From contig CAMCCC010000017.1 in assembly GCA_945873205.1 (NCBI GenBank), positions 1 through 46,948 on the forward strand: a DNA stretch of 46,948 nucleotides, written 5' to 3'. The notes below the pieces were generated by a model that had not been told where the DNA came from, made no database searches, and saw only the letters and a program-made list of their open reading frames with translations. The position numbers were made by a program, and so were the translations under genes. The DNA comes from an uncultured bacterium (GTDB lineage Bacteria; Bacillota; Clostridia; Oscillospirales; Oscillospiraceae). This document shows positions 11,191-19,396 of the stretch, piece after piece (position 1 is the first letter of the stretch; every line of letters begins with the position of its first letter).

Positions 11191-11742
11191 GTGAAAAAGT
11201 ATCCTGTCTCCAAATTCTACAATGGGGTATTCGGTCTGGGTCTTTTAATAGTGCTGGGATATGAAACCCTTGTGATATTCACATTAATGGGTGACTTCCT
11301 GGACTATATTCTTCTTGCGATTGGCGCTGTGGGTATTCTTTCTGGCCTTTATAAAATATTCTTTGACCTGCCCACAGCCAGGTTCTCCTTTTCCGATGAG
11401 GGCATCACCATGTATGTGGGCTTTCGAAAGTACGAGACCCGGTGGTCGGAATTTGCCTATGCCGGGATAATTGGCATCAACGTAGAGGCCATCAAAAGCA
11501 TCTATACCTCAGACCTGTTCTGGGTCTATTTCTCCAAGTCTTTTCTGACCGATAGGGAGAAGCAGCGTTTTCTGTCCAAGACCAGGAAGGATCAAACGCG
11601 GATCGCCTACTTCCAGTACAGCAAGCCGATGTTCGACCAGGTGCTGGAACAGGTCCCCGAAGAACTGCGCAAGCAGCTGCTCTGGGATGAAGAACACATC
11701 ATCGGCCAGATGAATTTCTGGGAAAAGGTCTACAACAAATAA
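11191..11742 (+). CDS. Membrane protein of unknown function, tandem paralogue 1
   Basis: 183 residues, GTG start nine bases after GGAG. Two N-terminal membrane helices (about 10-30 and 38-56) precede a soluble domain that starts FDLPTARFSFSDEGITMYVG. The arrangement, two helices then a small beta-rich domain, resembles bacterial PH-like/YcxB-type proteins, but I do not recognise the family with certainty. It is followed 49 bases later by a paralogue with the same SD context. The soluble halves are almost identical while the membrane halves have diverged. No partner gene suggests a job. Confidence 0.75.
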   Translation: MKKYPVSKFYNGVFGLGLLIVLGYETLVIFTLMGDFLDYILLAIGAVGILSGLYKIFFDLPTARFSFSDEGITMYVGFRKYETRWSEFAYAGIIGINVEAIKSIYTSDLFWVYFSKSFLTDREKQRFLSKTRKDQTRIAYFQYSKPMFDQVLEQVPEELRKQLLWDEEHIIGQMNFWEKVYNK

Positions 11743-11791
11743 GCCGGTGGGGACCATCCCATAAGTCCCGATGAAAAAGGAGTGAATGGGC

Positions 11792-12355
11792 ATGAAAAAG
11801 TATCCTGTTTCAAAATTCTATATTGGAGTATTAGGTTCTGGACTTGCCCTTCTGATACTATCTGAAGCAATTTCAATATGGGCTGTAGAAGAAAGCGTAC
11901 GCATGGAACCAAGTTATTATATTGTACAGGCGATTTTTATTATAGGTATTTTTCTTACCCTTTACATCATTTTCTTTGATCTGCCTACTGCCAAGTTTTC
12001 TTTTTCCGATGAGGGCATCACCATGTATGTAGGCTTCAAGAAGTATGAGACCCGGTGGTCAGAATTTGTCTATGCCGGTATTCTTGGCATCAATGTGGAG
12101 GCCATCAAAAGCATCTATACCTCAGACCTATTCTGGGTCTATTTCTCCAAGTCATTTCTGACCGATAAGGAGAAGATGCGTTTTCTGTCCAAGACCAGGA
12201 AGGATCAAACGCGGATCGCCTACTTCCAGTACAGCAAGCCGATGTTCGACCAGGTGCTGGAACAGGTCCCCGAAGAACTGCGCAAGCAGCTGCTCTGGGA
12301 TGAAGAACACATCATCGGACAGATGAATTTCTGGGAGAAGGTCTACAACAAATAA
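11792..12355 (+). CDS. Membrane protein of unknown function, tandem paralogue 2
   Basis: 187 residues from the ATG at 11792. An ATG two codons upstream is too close to the GGAG; the chosen start matches paralogue 1 (MKKYPVSKFY). The layout is again two membrane helices and then FDLPTAKFSFSDEGITMYVG plus the soluble domain. Bases 12178-12318 are identical to 11565-11705 of the first copy, and similarity continues through the stop codon into the spacer (AACAAATAAGCCGGTGGG in both). The N-terminal membrane part is quite different and more AT-rich. This pattern indicates duplication followed by gene conversion or selection on the C-terminal domain. Confidence 0.75.
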   Translation: MKKYPVSKFYIGVLGSGLALLILSEAISIWAVEESVRMEPSYYIVQAIFIIGIFLTLYIIFFDLPTAKFSFSDEGITMYVGFKKYETRWSEFVYAGILGINVEAIKSIYTSDLFWVYFSKSFLTDKEKMRFLSKTRKDQTRIAYFQYSKPMFDQVLEQVPEELRKQLLWDEEHIIGQMNFWEKVYNK

Positions 12356-12367
12356 GCCGGTGGGACC

Positions 12368-12411
12368 GTAGGCGCGGCCTGGCAACGCGGACGTGCGATG
12401 CACGCCCCTAC
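12368..12411. repeat. Short GC-rich inverted-repeat unit
   Basis: A segment bounded by GTAGGCGCGGC and GCACGCCCCTAC, with CGGACGTGCGATGCACG inside. The ends are imperfectly complementary. It lies directly beside the longer palindromic element and looks like another dispersed intergenic repeat. Only this one copy is in the window, so the call is tentative. Confidence 0.4.
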
Positions 12412-12468
12412 AGCAGTCCTATCGTTTCCCGCCCCCTTGGCTCCCTCTGACGAGGGAGGCATGAGATA

Positions 12469-12621
12469 GGCTTCCCCTTGAGGGGAAGCTGGCGGCGCAG
12501 CCGACTGATGAGGTGGCAAGTAAAAGCCGGGGAAAAGCCGAGATTTCCGACAAAAAAGCAGGATTTCCACCTCATCCGCCCAGTGTGCGCACTGAGCACC
12601 TTCCCCTCAAGGGGAAGGCTT
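12469..12621. repeat. Dispersed palindromic intergenic repeat, copy 1
   Basis: About 153 bases with mirrored ends: GGCTTCCCCTTGAGGGGAAGC at the left and CTTCCCCTCAAGGGGAAGGC at the right. Nested inside are GATGAGGTGG (about 12507) and its complement CCACCTCATC (about 12569). A near copy lies at 31248-31393. It has no coding capacity, so it is a MITE- or REP-like element. The preceding stretch 12441-12459 adds a CTCCCTC/GAGGGAG hairpin. It fills most of the gene-free space between the tandem paralogues and rny. Confidence 0.85.
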
Positions 12622-12667
12622 GAAAAAGCGTTTCTCTTCCTCGCACTATGGTTTTTTAACAGTATAA

Positions 12668-12695
12668 AACCGCCGCCGGATAACCGGCGGCGGTT
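12668..12695 (-). terminator. Terminator after rny
   Basis: Perfect 12-pair stem AACCGCCGCCGG/CCGGCGGCGGTT with a four-base loop. On the minus strand it is followed by TTTTATAC. It starts 20 bases past the rny stop. Confidence 0.9.
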
Positions 12696-12714
12696 GATTT
12701 CATATGGGTTTTTC

Positions 12715-14256
12715 TTACTTGGCGTAATCCACGGCCTTGGTCTCGCGGAAAACGTGGACCTTGATCTGGCCGGGATAGGTCAGCTCTTCCTCGATCTTCT
12801 TGGCAATATCCCGGGCCAGCAGGACCATCTGATCCTCGCTGACATCCTCGGGCTTGACCATGATGCGGATCTCGCGGCCGGCCTGGATAGCATAGGAGCT
12901 GGCGATGCCGGGGAAGCTCTTGGAGACCTCCTCCAGCTTCTCCAGACGCTTGACGTAGTTCTCGATATTCTCACGCCGGGCGCCGGGACGGGAAGCGGAG
13001 ATGGCGTCCGCCGCCTGCACCAGACAGGCTTCCACGGTGTGGGGCTCCACATCGCCGTGGTGGGCCTCGATGGCGTGAATGACGGCCTCAGACTCCTTGT
13101 ACTTTCTGGCGATATCCACGCCGATGGTGACGTGGCTGCCCTCTACCTCGTGGTCAATGGACTTGCCCAGGTCGTGCAGCAGACCGGCCCGCTTGGCCAC
13201 GTTCACATCCACGCCCAGCTCGGAGGCCAGCAGCCCCGCAATGTGGGACACTTCGATGGAGTGGTTCAGCACGTTCTGGCCGTAGCTGGTGCGGTATCTC
13301 ATGCGGCCCAGCAGCTTGATGATCTCCGGGTTCAGGCCATGGATATTGGTCTCGAACACGGCCCGCTCACCCTCGGCCTTGATGACGGCGTTGACCTCTT
13401 TCTGGGCCTTGGCTACCATTTCCTCAATGCGGGCGGGGTGGATGCGGCCGTCCTGAATCAGCTTCTCCAAAGCCAGACGGGCCACCTCGCGGCGGACAGG
13501 GTCAAAGCTGGAGACGGTGATGGCTTCGGGGGTATCGTCGATAATCAGGTCGCAGCCGGTAAGGGTCTCGATGCTGCGGATATTGCGGCCTTCACGGCCA
13601 ATGATGCGGCCCTTCATCTCGTCGTTGGGGAGGGGTACGACGGAGACGGTGATCTCGCTGGCGTGATCAGCGGCGCAGCGCTGAATGGCGGTGGCGATGA
13701 TCTCCCGGGCGCGGGCATCTGCTTCTTCCTTGTACTGGGTCTCGATCTCCTTGACCTTCAGGGCCATCTCGTGGGTCACATCGTCCCGGATGTTGGCGAT
13801 CAGGTAGGCCTTGGCTTCCTCAATGGTGAAGCCGGAGATTTTCTCCAGCATTTCCAGCTGGCTCTTCTTGACCAGAGCGACCTCCTGCTGCTGCGCCTCT
13901 ACTGCGGCGATCTTGTTGCTGAGGGTGTCGTTCTTCTTCTCAACAGAATCCAGCTTTCGGTCCAGGTTTTCTTCCTTCTGCTGCAGGCGGCGCTCCTGCT
14001 TCTGCAGCTCGGCGCGGCGCTCCTTCACTTCCCGCTCGTACTCAGAGCGGCTTTTGTGTATTTCTTCCTTTGCCTCTACGAGAGCCTCTCTCTTCTTGCT
14101 CTCTGCGCTTTTTATAGACTCATTGATGATGCGCTTGGCCTCTTCCTCGGCGCTGGCGATCTCCCGCTCAGCCACCTTCTTACGGTAGTTGATACCAAGC
14201 AGAAAACATACAATTGCGGCAACCGCAATAATAACGATCCATAAAGGGGTTGGCAT
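12715..14256 (-). CDS. rny: Ribonuclease Y
   Basis: Membrane-anchored endoribonuclease that initiates mRNA decay in Firmicutes. From ATG 14256 it has 513 residues: an N-terminal membrane helix ([17 protein letters not shown]), a long coiled coil (about 30-190), a KH domain ([17 protein letters not shown]), and an HD domain with the metal-binding pair H361-D362 ([10 protein letters not shown]). The frame continues upstream to 14394, but that part lacks family similarity; the chosen ATG has GGAGGT 13 bases upstream, a rather wide spacing. It has its own promoter and terminator. Its specificity partner RicT is encoded 4 kb away. Confidence 0.97.
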   Translation of the reverse strand: MPTPLWIVIIAVAAIVCFLLGINYRKKVAEREIASAEEEAKRIINESIKSAESKKREALVEAKEEIHKSRSEYEREVKERRAELQKQERRLQQKEENLDRKLDSVEKKNDTLSNKIAAVEAQQQEVALVKKSQLEMLEKISGFTIEEAKAYLIANIRDDVTHEMALKVKEIETQYKEEADARAREIIATAIQRCAADHASEITVSVVPLPNDEMKGRIIGREGRNIRSIETLTGCDLIIDDTPEAITVSSFDPVRREVARLALEKLIQDGRIHPARIEEMVAKAQKEVNAVIKAEGERAVFETNIHGLNPEIIKLLGRMRYRTSYGQNVLNHSIEVSHIAGLLASELGVDVNVAKRAGLLHDLGKSIDHEVEGSHVTIGVDIARKYKESEAVIHAIEAHHGDVEPHTVEACLVQAADAISASRPGARRENIENYVKRLEKLEEVSKSFPGIASSYAIQAGREIRIMVKPEDVSEDQMVLLARDIAKKIEEELTYPGQIKVHVFRETKAVDYAK

Positions 14257-14407
14257 AGTAAGTAAACACACCTCCATTCTTTCAGAATTTTGCGGTGGTT
14301 CATTTAGATGTATAAATCTAAGGAAGACGGCCCATAAAACGCGGCCGTCGGATTTGAAAAGAAATATGATGCGGCGCTCCCCAGCACCGCACAATATTGC
14401 CGCAACT

Positions 14408-14436
14408 ATTTTAGCCTCTTCCCGGTATTATGTCAA
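14408..14436 (-). promoter_or_regulatory. Promoter of rny
   Basis: Minus strand TTGACA (14436-14431), 17 bases, TAAAAT (14413-14408). It implies a leader of about 145 bases. Confidence 0.85.
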
Positions 14437-14483
14437 GCATATTGCTTCATTTTCCTTTAATAATTTCCCATGGCAAGAAAACA

Positions 14484-14511
14484 GCGGCGGGAAACGTTCA
14501 TTTCCCGCCGC
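14484..14511 (-). terminator. Terminator after clpC
   Basis: Eleven-pair perfect stem GCGGCGGGAAA/TTTCCCGCCGC with a six-base loop, followed on the minus strand by TGTTTTCTTG, 15 bases past the stop. Confidence 0.88.
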
Positions 14512-14526
14512 AATCATTCCCGGCCG

Positions 14527-16782
14527 TCAGATGCGGTAAAGGCTTACCTGGTCGCCGCAGACGGCGGCGGCCACCCGGTCCCCGGGGCCGATCTTCCCCT
14601 CCAGCAGCTGCTCCGCCGCCACGTCCTCAATGCAGTGCTGCACCGTCCGGCGCAGAGGGCGGGCGCCGAACTTGTCATCATGGCCCCGGCTGGCCAGCCA
14701 GCGGGCGGTGTCCTCCGGCACCAGCAGGGTGATGCCCAGAGCCTGGAAGCGTTCCTTCACCTGCTCCAGCAGGGTCTGGGTGATGGCGCACAGATGCTCC
14801 TCACTGAGCCGGTGAAAAACAATGGTCTCGTCCACCCGGTTAAGAAACTCCGGCCGGAAGGTGGCGCGCAGCTCCGCCATCACCTTCTGGTTCATGTCCT
14901 CCTCGCCCCGCTGCTGGCTGTCGGCAAAGCCCAGGGCAGGCCGGTTCTCCGTGATGGTCTTGGCGCCGATGTTGGAGGTCATGACAATGACGGTGTTGCT
15001 GAAATCCACCCGGCGGCCGGTGGCGTCGGTCAGGTGGCCGTCGTCCATGATCTGCAAAAGGATGCTCCACACATCCTCGTGGGCCTTTTCGATCTCGTCA
15101 AAGAGCACCACGCTCCAGGGCTTGCGGCGCACCTTCTCCGTCAGCTGTCCCCCGTCCTCATAGCCCACATAGCCCGGGGGCGAGCCAATCAGCCGGCTCA
15201 CCGAGTGCTTCTCCATGTACTCGGACATGTCCAGGCGGATCATGGCGTTTTCATCGCCGTAGACCGTGGCAGCCAGGGCCCGGCACAGCTCCGTCTTGCC
15301 CACGCCGGTGGGGCCCAGGAACAGGAAACTGCCCACCGGGCGGCGGGGGTCCTTCAGGCCCACCCGGCTGCGGCGGATGGCCCGGGCCACGGCGCCCACC
15401 GCCTCGTCCTGGCCGATGATGCGCTGCTTCAGCTGCTCCTCCAGGCCCTGGAGCCGCTGGCTCTCGCCCTCATCCAGAGAGCGGAGGGGGATTTCCGTCC
15501 ACAGAGATACCACCTGGGCCACGTCCGCCGCGGTGACCTGCCGGCCTCCCTCCACATGGACGGCGGCTGCCGCCTCATCCAGCAGGTCGATGGCCTTATC
15601 CGGCAGAAAGCGGTCATTGATATAGCGCACGGACAGCTCATAGGCCGCCGACAGGGCCTCCTCGTCCAGGCTGACCCGATGGTGCTTTTCCAGGGCGGGG
15701 CGCAGGCTCTGGAGCATTTCCATGGTCTGCTCCCGGCCCGGCTCCGTCACCTTCACCGGCTGGAAGCGCCGCTCCAGGGCCGCGTCCTTCTCGATATGCC
15801 GGCGGTATTCCTCCGGGGTGGTGGCGCCGATGATCTGCACCTCGCCCCGGCCCAGGGCAGGCTTGAGGATGTTGGCGGCGTCAATGGCCCCCTCGGCGCT
15901 GCCGGCGCCAATGATGGTGTGCAGCTCATCAATGAACAAAATCACGTCCCCGGCCCGCTTCACATCCCGGAGGACGGACTTGACCCGCTCCTCAAAATCG
16001 CCCCGGTACTTGGTGCCGGCCAGCAGGGCCGGGATGTCCAGGGAGACGATGCGCTTGTCCCGCAGCTCCGCCGGGGCCTGACCCCGGCTGACGCAAAGGG
16101 CCAGGCCCTCGGCCACGGCGGTTTTGCCCACCCCCGGCTCCCCCACCAGGACGGGGTTATTTTTGCTGCGGCGGGAGAGGATCTGGATGGCCCGGCGGAT
16201 CTCGTTGCCCCGGCCTACCACCGGGTCGATCCTCCCGGCGGCGGCCATCTCCGTCAGGTCCCGGCTGTACTGATCCAGCATTTTGGTGTCCGCCCGGCGG
16301 ATGGTGCCGCGGGCGGTGCCGGTCTGGGCGCGGTTATTGGAGCCTGGGTTGCCAAAAACGGCCATGATATCGGTATAAATGTCGTTCAGGTCCGCCCCCG
16401 CCTCCCGAAGGGAGGCCGCCGCGCCGCAGTCGTTCTGCCGCAGCAGGCCCAGCAGCAGATGCTCCGTGCCGATGTATCCCTGCTGCAGCTGTCTTGCCTC
16501 CTGGGCTGCCTGCTCCACCGCCTGCCGGGCCCGGGGCGTAAGCCCCTGTTCCGGCCGGCCGGGGCTGCCGGAGCCGTTGGAGCGCAGCACAATGCGCCAG
16601 AGCTGGGCCTTGTCGATGCCGTGGCGCAGCAAAATCCGGGCCCCCAGACCGTCGCTCTCCATCATGATACCCAGCAGCAGATGCTCCGTGCCGATATAGC
16701 CGTGGCCCATCTCCCCGGCAGCCAGCCGGGCGTTCTCGATGGCCAGTTCCGCCCGCTGGGTGAATTTTTCATTGCTTTTCAT
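14527..16782 (-). CDS. clpC: ClpC/ClpA-type AAA+ unfoldase lacking the M domain
   Basis: ATPase ring that unfolds substrates for the ClpP protease. There are 751 residues from ATG 16782 (GGGGG eight bases upstream). Two Clp-N repeats occupy about 1-150, each with [14 protein letters not shown]+ module 1 has Walker A GEPGVGKT at 214-221 and [16 protein letters not shown]; module 2 has Walker A GPTGVGKT at 490-497. An LGF tripeptide (about 615) matches the ClpP-docking loop. The coiled-coil M domain that ClpC normally carries between the end of module 1 and the linker is missing: [20 protein letters not shown] runs straight into [12 protein letters not shown]. In layout it is therefore like ClpA, with ClpC-like sequence. 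No ctsR, mcsA or mcsB lies next to it. Confidence 0.93.
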   Translation of the reverse strand: MKSNEKFTQRAELAIENARLAAGEMGHGYIGTEHLLLGIMMESDGLGARILLRHGIDKAQLWRIVLRSNGSGSPGRPEQGLTPRARQAVEQAAQEARQLQQGYIGTEHLLLGLLRQNDCGAAASLREAGADLNDIYTDIMAVFGNPGSNNRAQTGTARGTIRRADTKMLDQYSRDLTEMAAAGRIDPVVGRGNEIRRAIQILSRRSKNNPVLVGEPGVGKTAVAEGLALCVSRGQAPAELRDKRIVSLDIPALLAGTKYRGDFEERVKSVLRDVKRAGDVILFIDELHTIIGAGSAEGAIDAANILKPALGRGEVQIIGATTPEEYRRHIEKDAALERRFQPVKVTEPGREQTMEMLQSLRPALEKHHRVSLDEEALSAAYELSVRYINDRFLPDKAIDLLDEAAAAVHVEGGRQVTAADVAQVVSLWTEIPLRSLDEGESQRLQGLEEQLKQRIIGQDEAVGAVARAIRRSRVGLKDPRRPVGSFLFLGPTGVGKTELCRALAATVYGDENAMIRLDMSEYMEKHSVSRLIGSPPGYVGYEDGGQLTEKVRRKPWSVVLFDEIEKAHEDVWSILLQIMDDGHLTDATGRRVDFSNTVIVMTSNIGAKTITENRPALGFADSQQRGEEDMNQKVMAELRATFRPEFLNRVDETIVFHRLSEEHLCAITQTLLEQVKERFQALGITLLVPEDTARWLASRGHDDKFGARPLRRTVQHCIEDVAAEQLLEGKIGPGDRVAAAVCGDQVSLYRI

Positions 16783-16921
16783 AAGGCGTACCCCCTTATT
16801 CCGATGCATCGTTATCTTTTATTATCCACAGTTTGCCCCGCTGAAACCGTTGAATCCCGGGGCCGCCTGAAAAATTATCGCCAGCTTTGACTGAAAATAT
16901 TGCGGTGTTAAAATTTTATAA

Positions 16922-16949
16922 TTGATTTTTACATAAGATGTGTTACAAT
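16922..16949 (+). promoter_or_regulatory. Probable ferredoxin promoter
   Basis: TTGATT (16922-16927), 16 bases, TACAAT (16944-16949), about 48 bases before the ATG. Confidence 0.6.
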
Positions 16950-16996
16950 GATGCCAACGATGGCCTAAGTGGTCAAATAACATAGGAGGTAACATC

Positions 16997-17167
16997 ATGG
17001 CTTTTGTTATTACCGATGAGTGCCTGTCCTGCGGTTCCTGCGCAGCTCAGTGCCCTGCTGAAGCAATCGACATGGGCGATCTGCACTATGAGATCGATGC
17101 CGAGAAGTGCCTGGAGTGTGGCGCCTGCGCCGCTCAGTGCCCTGCTGAGGCAATTGTTCAGGAGTAA
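16997..17167 (+). CDS. 2[4Fe-4S] ferredoxin
   Basis: A short gene of 56 codons beginning MAFVITDECLSCGSCAAQCP. Two CxxCxxCxxxCP motifs (residues 9-20 and 38-49) bind two [4Fe-4S] clusters, and the halves are internal repeats, as in clostridial ferredoxins. It is the soluble low-potential electron carrier for fermentative and biosynthetic redox enzymes. AGGAGGT lies seven bases before the ATG. It has its own promoter and a strong terminator, fitting a small highly expressed monocistronic gene. Length and motifs leave little doubt. Confidence 0.97.
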   Translation: MAFVITDECLSCGSCAAQCPAEAIDMGDLHYEIDAEKCLECGACAAQCPAEAIVQE

Positions 17168-17184
17168 TCTTCTAAACAAACATA

Positions 17185-17216
17185 GAATGAAGGGCGATGA
17201 AAATCGCCCTTCATTC
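17185..17216 (+). terminator. Ferredoxin terminator
   Basis: Fourteen-pair perfect stem GAATGAAGGGCGAT/ATCGCCCTTCATTC with a GAAA tetraloop, followed by TTTA. Confidence 0.9.
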
Positions 17217-17248
17217 TTTATATCCTATTGGGAGAAAGGCGGCGTGCC

Positions 17249-17965
17249 ATGCCGGAATTTACAGCGCTTTGGGAGAAGGGCCCGGTGTTTGCCCAGGCGG
17301 AGCATTTCCGTCTGAGCACGGACTGCGTGCTGCTGGCGGATTTTGTGAATCTCAGCGGTGTCCGGCGGGGAATTGACCTGGGCTGCGCCTCGGGGGCCAT
17401 CGCCCTGCTGCTGCTCTGCCGCAGCGAAAAGCTGCACATGACCGGGCTGGAAATTGTGGAGGATGCAGCGGCCCTGGCCCGGGAAAACATGGAGAGAAAC
17501 GGCCTTACAGAACGGAGCCGGATGCTCTGGGGCGATCTCCGCCGGCACCGGGAGCTGTTTCCAAGCGGCAGCTTTGACCTGGTGGTGGCAAACCCGCCCT
17601 ACTTTCCGGTGGAACGGGGCTTTCTGTCCCCGGAGGCGGGGCGCCGGGACGCCCGGGGCGAGACCCAATGCACCCTGGAGGACGTCTGCGACGCGGCGGC
17701 CTTTCTCTGCCGCACCGGGGGCAGCTTCTGTCTGGTGCATAAGCCGGAGCGGCTGTCAGAATTGTTCTGCGCCATGAGCCGTCGGGGCCTGGAGCCCAAG
17801 CGGCTGCGCCTGGTCTGCCACCGGGCGGACAGCGCCCCCAGCCTGGTTCTGGTGGAAGGCCGGCGGGGCGGCAGACCCGGGTTGAAGGTGCTGCCCGCGC
17901 TGCTCCTGCAAAACCCGGACGGCACCGAAACGGAGGAAGTGCTGCGGATTTACCACAAAAAATAA
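17249..17965 (+). CDS. TrmN6-like N6-adenine methyltransferase
   Basis: 238-residue SAM-dependent methyltransferase. The ATG at 17249 lies nine bases after AAAGG and is preferred to an in-frame TTG at 17228. Visible motifs are the SAM-binding IDLGCASGAIALLL, the acidic motif TGLEIVEDAAALA, and the catalytic NPPY (VVANPPYFPVERG) typical of N6-adenine or N5-glutamine methylation. The pattern FRLSTDCVLLADFV near the N-terminus is characteristic of the YfiC/TrmN6 group, which modifies A37 of tRNA1(Val). The substrate is inferred from family resemblance. In many Firmicutes this gene precedes rsmI; here it is alone. Confidence 0.82.
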   Translation: MPEFTALWEKGPVFAQAEHFRLSTDCVLLADFVNLSGVRRGIDLGCASGAIALLLLCRSEKLHMTGLEIVEDAAALARENMERNGLTERSRMLWGDLRRHRELFPSGSFDLVVANPPYFPVERGFLSPEAGRRDARGETQCTLEDVCDAAAFLCRTGGSFCLVHKPERLSELFCAMSRRGLEPKRLRLVCHRADSAPSLVLVEGRRGGRPGLKVLPALLLQNPDGTETEEVLRIYHKK

Positions 17966-18003
17966 TACCAAAGCCGCACCCGGATGGGTGCGGCTTTGGT
18001 ATT
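17964..18003. terminator. Bidirectional terminator between the methyltransferase and abrB
   Basis: Eighteen-pair perfect inverted repeat (AATACCAAAGCCGCACCC and its complement) with loop GGAT. It starts within the methyltransferase stop codon and lies 20 bases past the abrB stop, so it can serve both convergent genes. Confidence 0.88.
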
Positions 18004-18022
18004 CCTCGTTGTCAAATCCTTG

Positions 18023-18268
18023 TCATATTTTTCTGCTCAGCATGGCAATGCAGTCCTGGCAGACGCAGCGGCCCTTGTAACTGACAAGGTCGCGCACACT
18101 GTCGCAAAAAACGCAAGCATCCTGATACTTACGAAGAATAATGCTGTCACCCTCGACGTAGACCTCAAGGGTATCCTTCTCCGCAATATCGAGGGTTCGC
18201 CGCATCTCTATGGGAAGGACGATGCGACCCAGCTCGTCAACCTTGCGCACTATTCCAGTGGACTTCAT
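18023..18268 (-). CDS. abrB: AbrB-family transition-state regulator with C-terminal cysteines
   Basis: 81 residues. The N-terminal 50 are the swapped-hairpin AbrB DNA-binding domain, nearly identical to B. subtilis AbrB (MKSTGIVRKVDELGRIVLPI). The C-terminal part is not the AbrB multimerisation domain: it holds C52 and C55 (CVFC) and C70 and C73 (CQDC), with an extra C68. This is a compact CxxC-x14-CxxC pattern suggestive of a bound zinc ion or a redox switch. The ATG follows a GGGGGAG..GAGG site. In Bacillus the family represses post-exponential genes; targets here are unknown. Confidence 0.92.
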   Translation of the reverse strand: MKSTGIVRKVDELGRIVLPIEMRRTLDIAEKDTLEVYVEGDSIILRKYQDACVFCDSVRDLVSYKGRCVCQDCIAMLSRKI

Positions 18269-18308
18269 TATTCCTCACTCCCCCCAATTGTAATATGACT
18301 GTAGCAAC

Positions 18309-18336
18309 ATTATATCGATTTCTTGCTGTAAATCAA
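18309..18336 (-). promoter_or_regulatory. Promoter of abrB
   Basis: Minus strand TTGATT (18336-18331), 16 bases, TATAAT (18314-18309), about 40 bases before the ATG. Confidence 0.7.
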
Positions 18337-18542
18337 TAAGTGGCAGACGATTCACAAAAATTTAACATTACCAATTATTGACAGAAAGTTCCATTTTTTA
18401 CCAAAAACAGCGGTTTTTGCATACAATGTGCCTTTAATCGGCGTATTTATTGTCAGAGGTGCTGCATGATGGGCCGGCTTGCTTTCTGCTGGAGAGGAGG
18501 AAGGCAGCAGGGCCAAATTCTCTTTTTAAGATAGAAAATCTG
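18337..18542. other. Gene-free spacer between divergent regulators
   Basis: AT-rich non-coding stretch between the abrB promoter and the promoter of the S24 regulator. I see no ORF with an SD, no hairpin followed by T residues, and no clear palindrome in it. Confidence 0.5.
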
Positions 18543-18571
18543 TTGCAATTATCCTGCCTCTGTTGTATAAT
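18543..18571 (+). promoter_or_regulatory. Promoter of the S24-type regulator
   Basis: TTGCAA (18543-18548), 17 bases, TATAAT (18566-18571), 32 bases before the ATG. Confidence 0.78.
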
Positions 18572-18603
18572 CCAGACAAAGAGAACAGAAAAAGGTGATT
18601 TTG

Positions 18604-19290
18604 ATGTATGACCGTATCGGCGAGCTGATCGCCCGGCGGCGCAAGGAGTTGGGGATGAACCAGGCCCAACTGGCCGCCTGCATGAACAAAATGGGCTTTT
18701 CCCTTTCCAACCAGGCCGTCTCCAAATGGGAAAACGGCTCCACCCTGCCCAATGCCAGGCAGTTTCTGGCCCTGTGCGACGCACTGGGGGTGGACGATAT
18801 CCGGGGCGTTTTCTCCGGCCGGGGCGAGGGGCTGCTCTCCGGGCTGGACCGGGAGGGCCGGAAGCTGGTGATGGATTACGCCCAGCTGCTGCGGGACAGT
18901 GGCCGTTACAGTCAGGAGCCGCCGCTGCGCAGTCTGCCGCTGTACTCCCTGGCCGTCTCTGCCGGGACCGGCCAGTTTCTGGACGGGGAGGATTATGAGA
19001 TGGTGGAGGTAGGCCGGGAGGTGCCCGAGGGGGCCAATTTCGGCGTCCGGGTGGCCGGGGACAGTATGGAGCCCCAGTTCCATGACGGCCAGGTGATCTG
19101 GGTCCGCCAGCAGCGGAGCCTGATGACCGGGGAGATCGGCATCTTCCTCTACGACGGCAACGCCTATCTGAAGCAGCTGGTGGCCCACGAGGAGGCCCTG
19201 GCTCTGCACTCCCTGAACCCCAAGTACGGCGACATTGTCATCTCCCCCGAGCTGCCGCTGCGGGTGCTGGGCAAGGTGATGAGCAAGTAA
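18604..19290 (+). CDS. XRE-family regulator with S24 (LexA/CI-like) self-cleavage domain
   Basis: 228 residues. An N-terminal helix-turn-helix (about 5-65, RIGELIARRRKELGMNQAQL ... SNQAVSKWENGS) is joined to an S24 peptidase domain with the Ser/Lys dyad S154 (GDSMEP) and K190 (AYLKQLV). A likely cleavage site is A120-G121 (VSAGTG). Such proteins repress their targets until stress triggers RecA-assisted autoproteolysis. A GTG three codons upstream is in frame, but ATG 18604 has AAAGG at proper spacing. Phage repressors share this architecture, but no phage genes are nearby, so a stand-alone stress regulator is more likely. Targets are unknown. Confidence 0.88.
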   Translation: MYDRIGELIARRRKELGMNQAQLAACMNKMGFSLSNQAVSKWENGSTLPNARQFLALCDALGVDDIRGVFSGRGEGLLSGLDREGRKLVMDYAQLLRDSGRYSQEPPLRSLPLYSLAVSAGTGQFLDGEDYEMVEVGREVPEGANFGVRVAGDSMEPQFHDGQVIWVRQQRSLMTGEIGIFLYDGNAYLKQLVAHEEALALHSLNPKYGDIVISPELPLRVLGKVMSK

Positions 19291-19331
19291 TGGCTGCAGT
19301 TTCCTGGCCCGGGCAGCTTTATATTTTTTGC

Positions 19332-19360
19332 TTGACAGGGCGGCGGATTTTGGTTTTAAT
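19332..19360 (+). promoter_or_regulatory. Promoter of pyrBI
   Basis: TTGACA (19332-19337), 17 bases, TTTAAT (19355-19360). The start codon is 37 bases further on, leaving no room for a PyrR attenuator. Confidence 0.78.
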
Positions 19361-19396
19361 AAGTGCTTAGAACAATAGGCAAAGGGGAATCGCGCC

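Noticed and set aside
12478-16890. Long plus-strand frames antisense to rny and clpC
   Set aside because: No domain similarity, no SD, composition typical of antisense GC-rich frames; the minus-strand products are unmistakable.
18604-19290. S24 regulator as a sign of a prophage
   Set aside because: No integrase, terminase or structural phage genes flank it, and neighbours are housekeeping genes.
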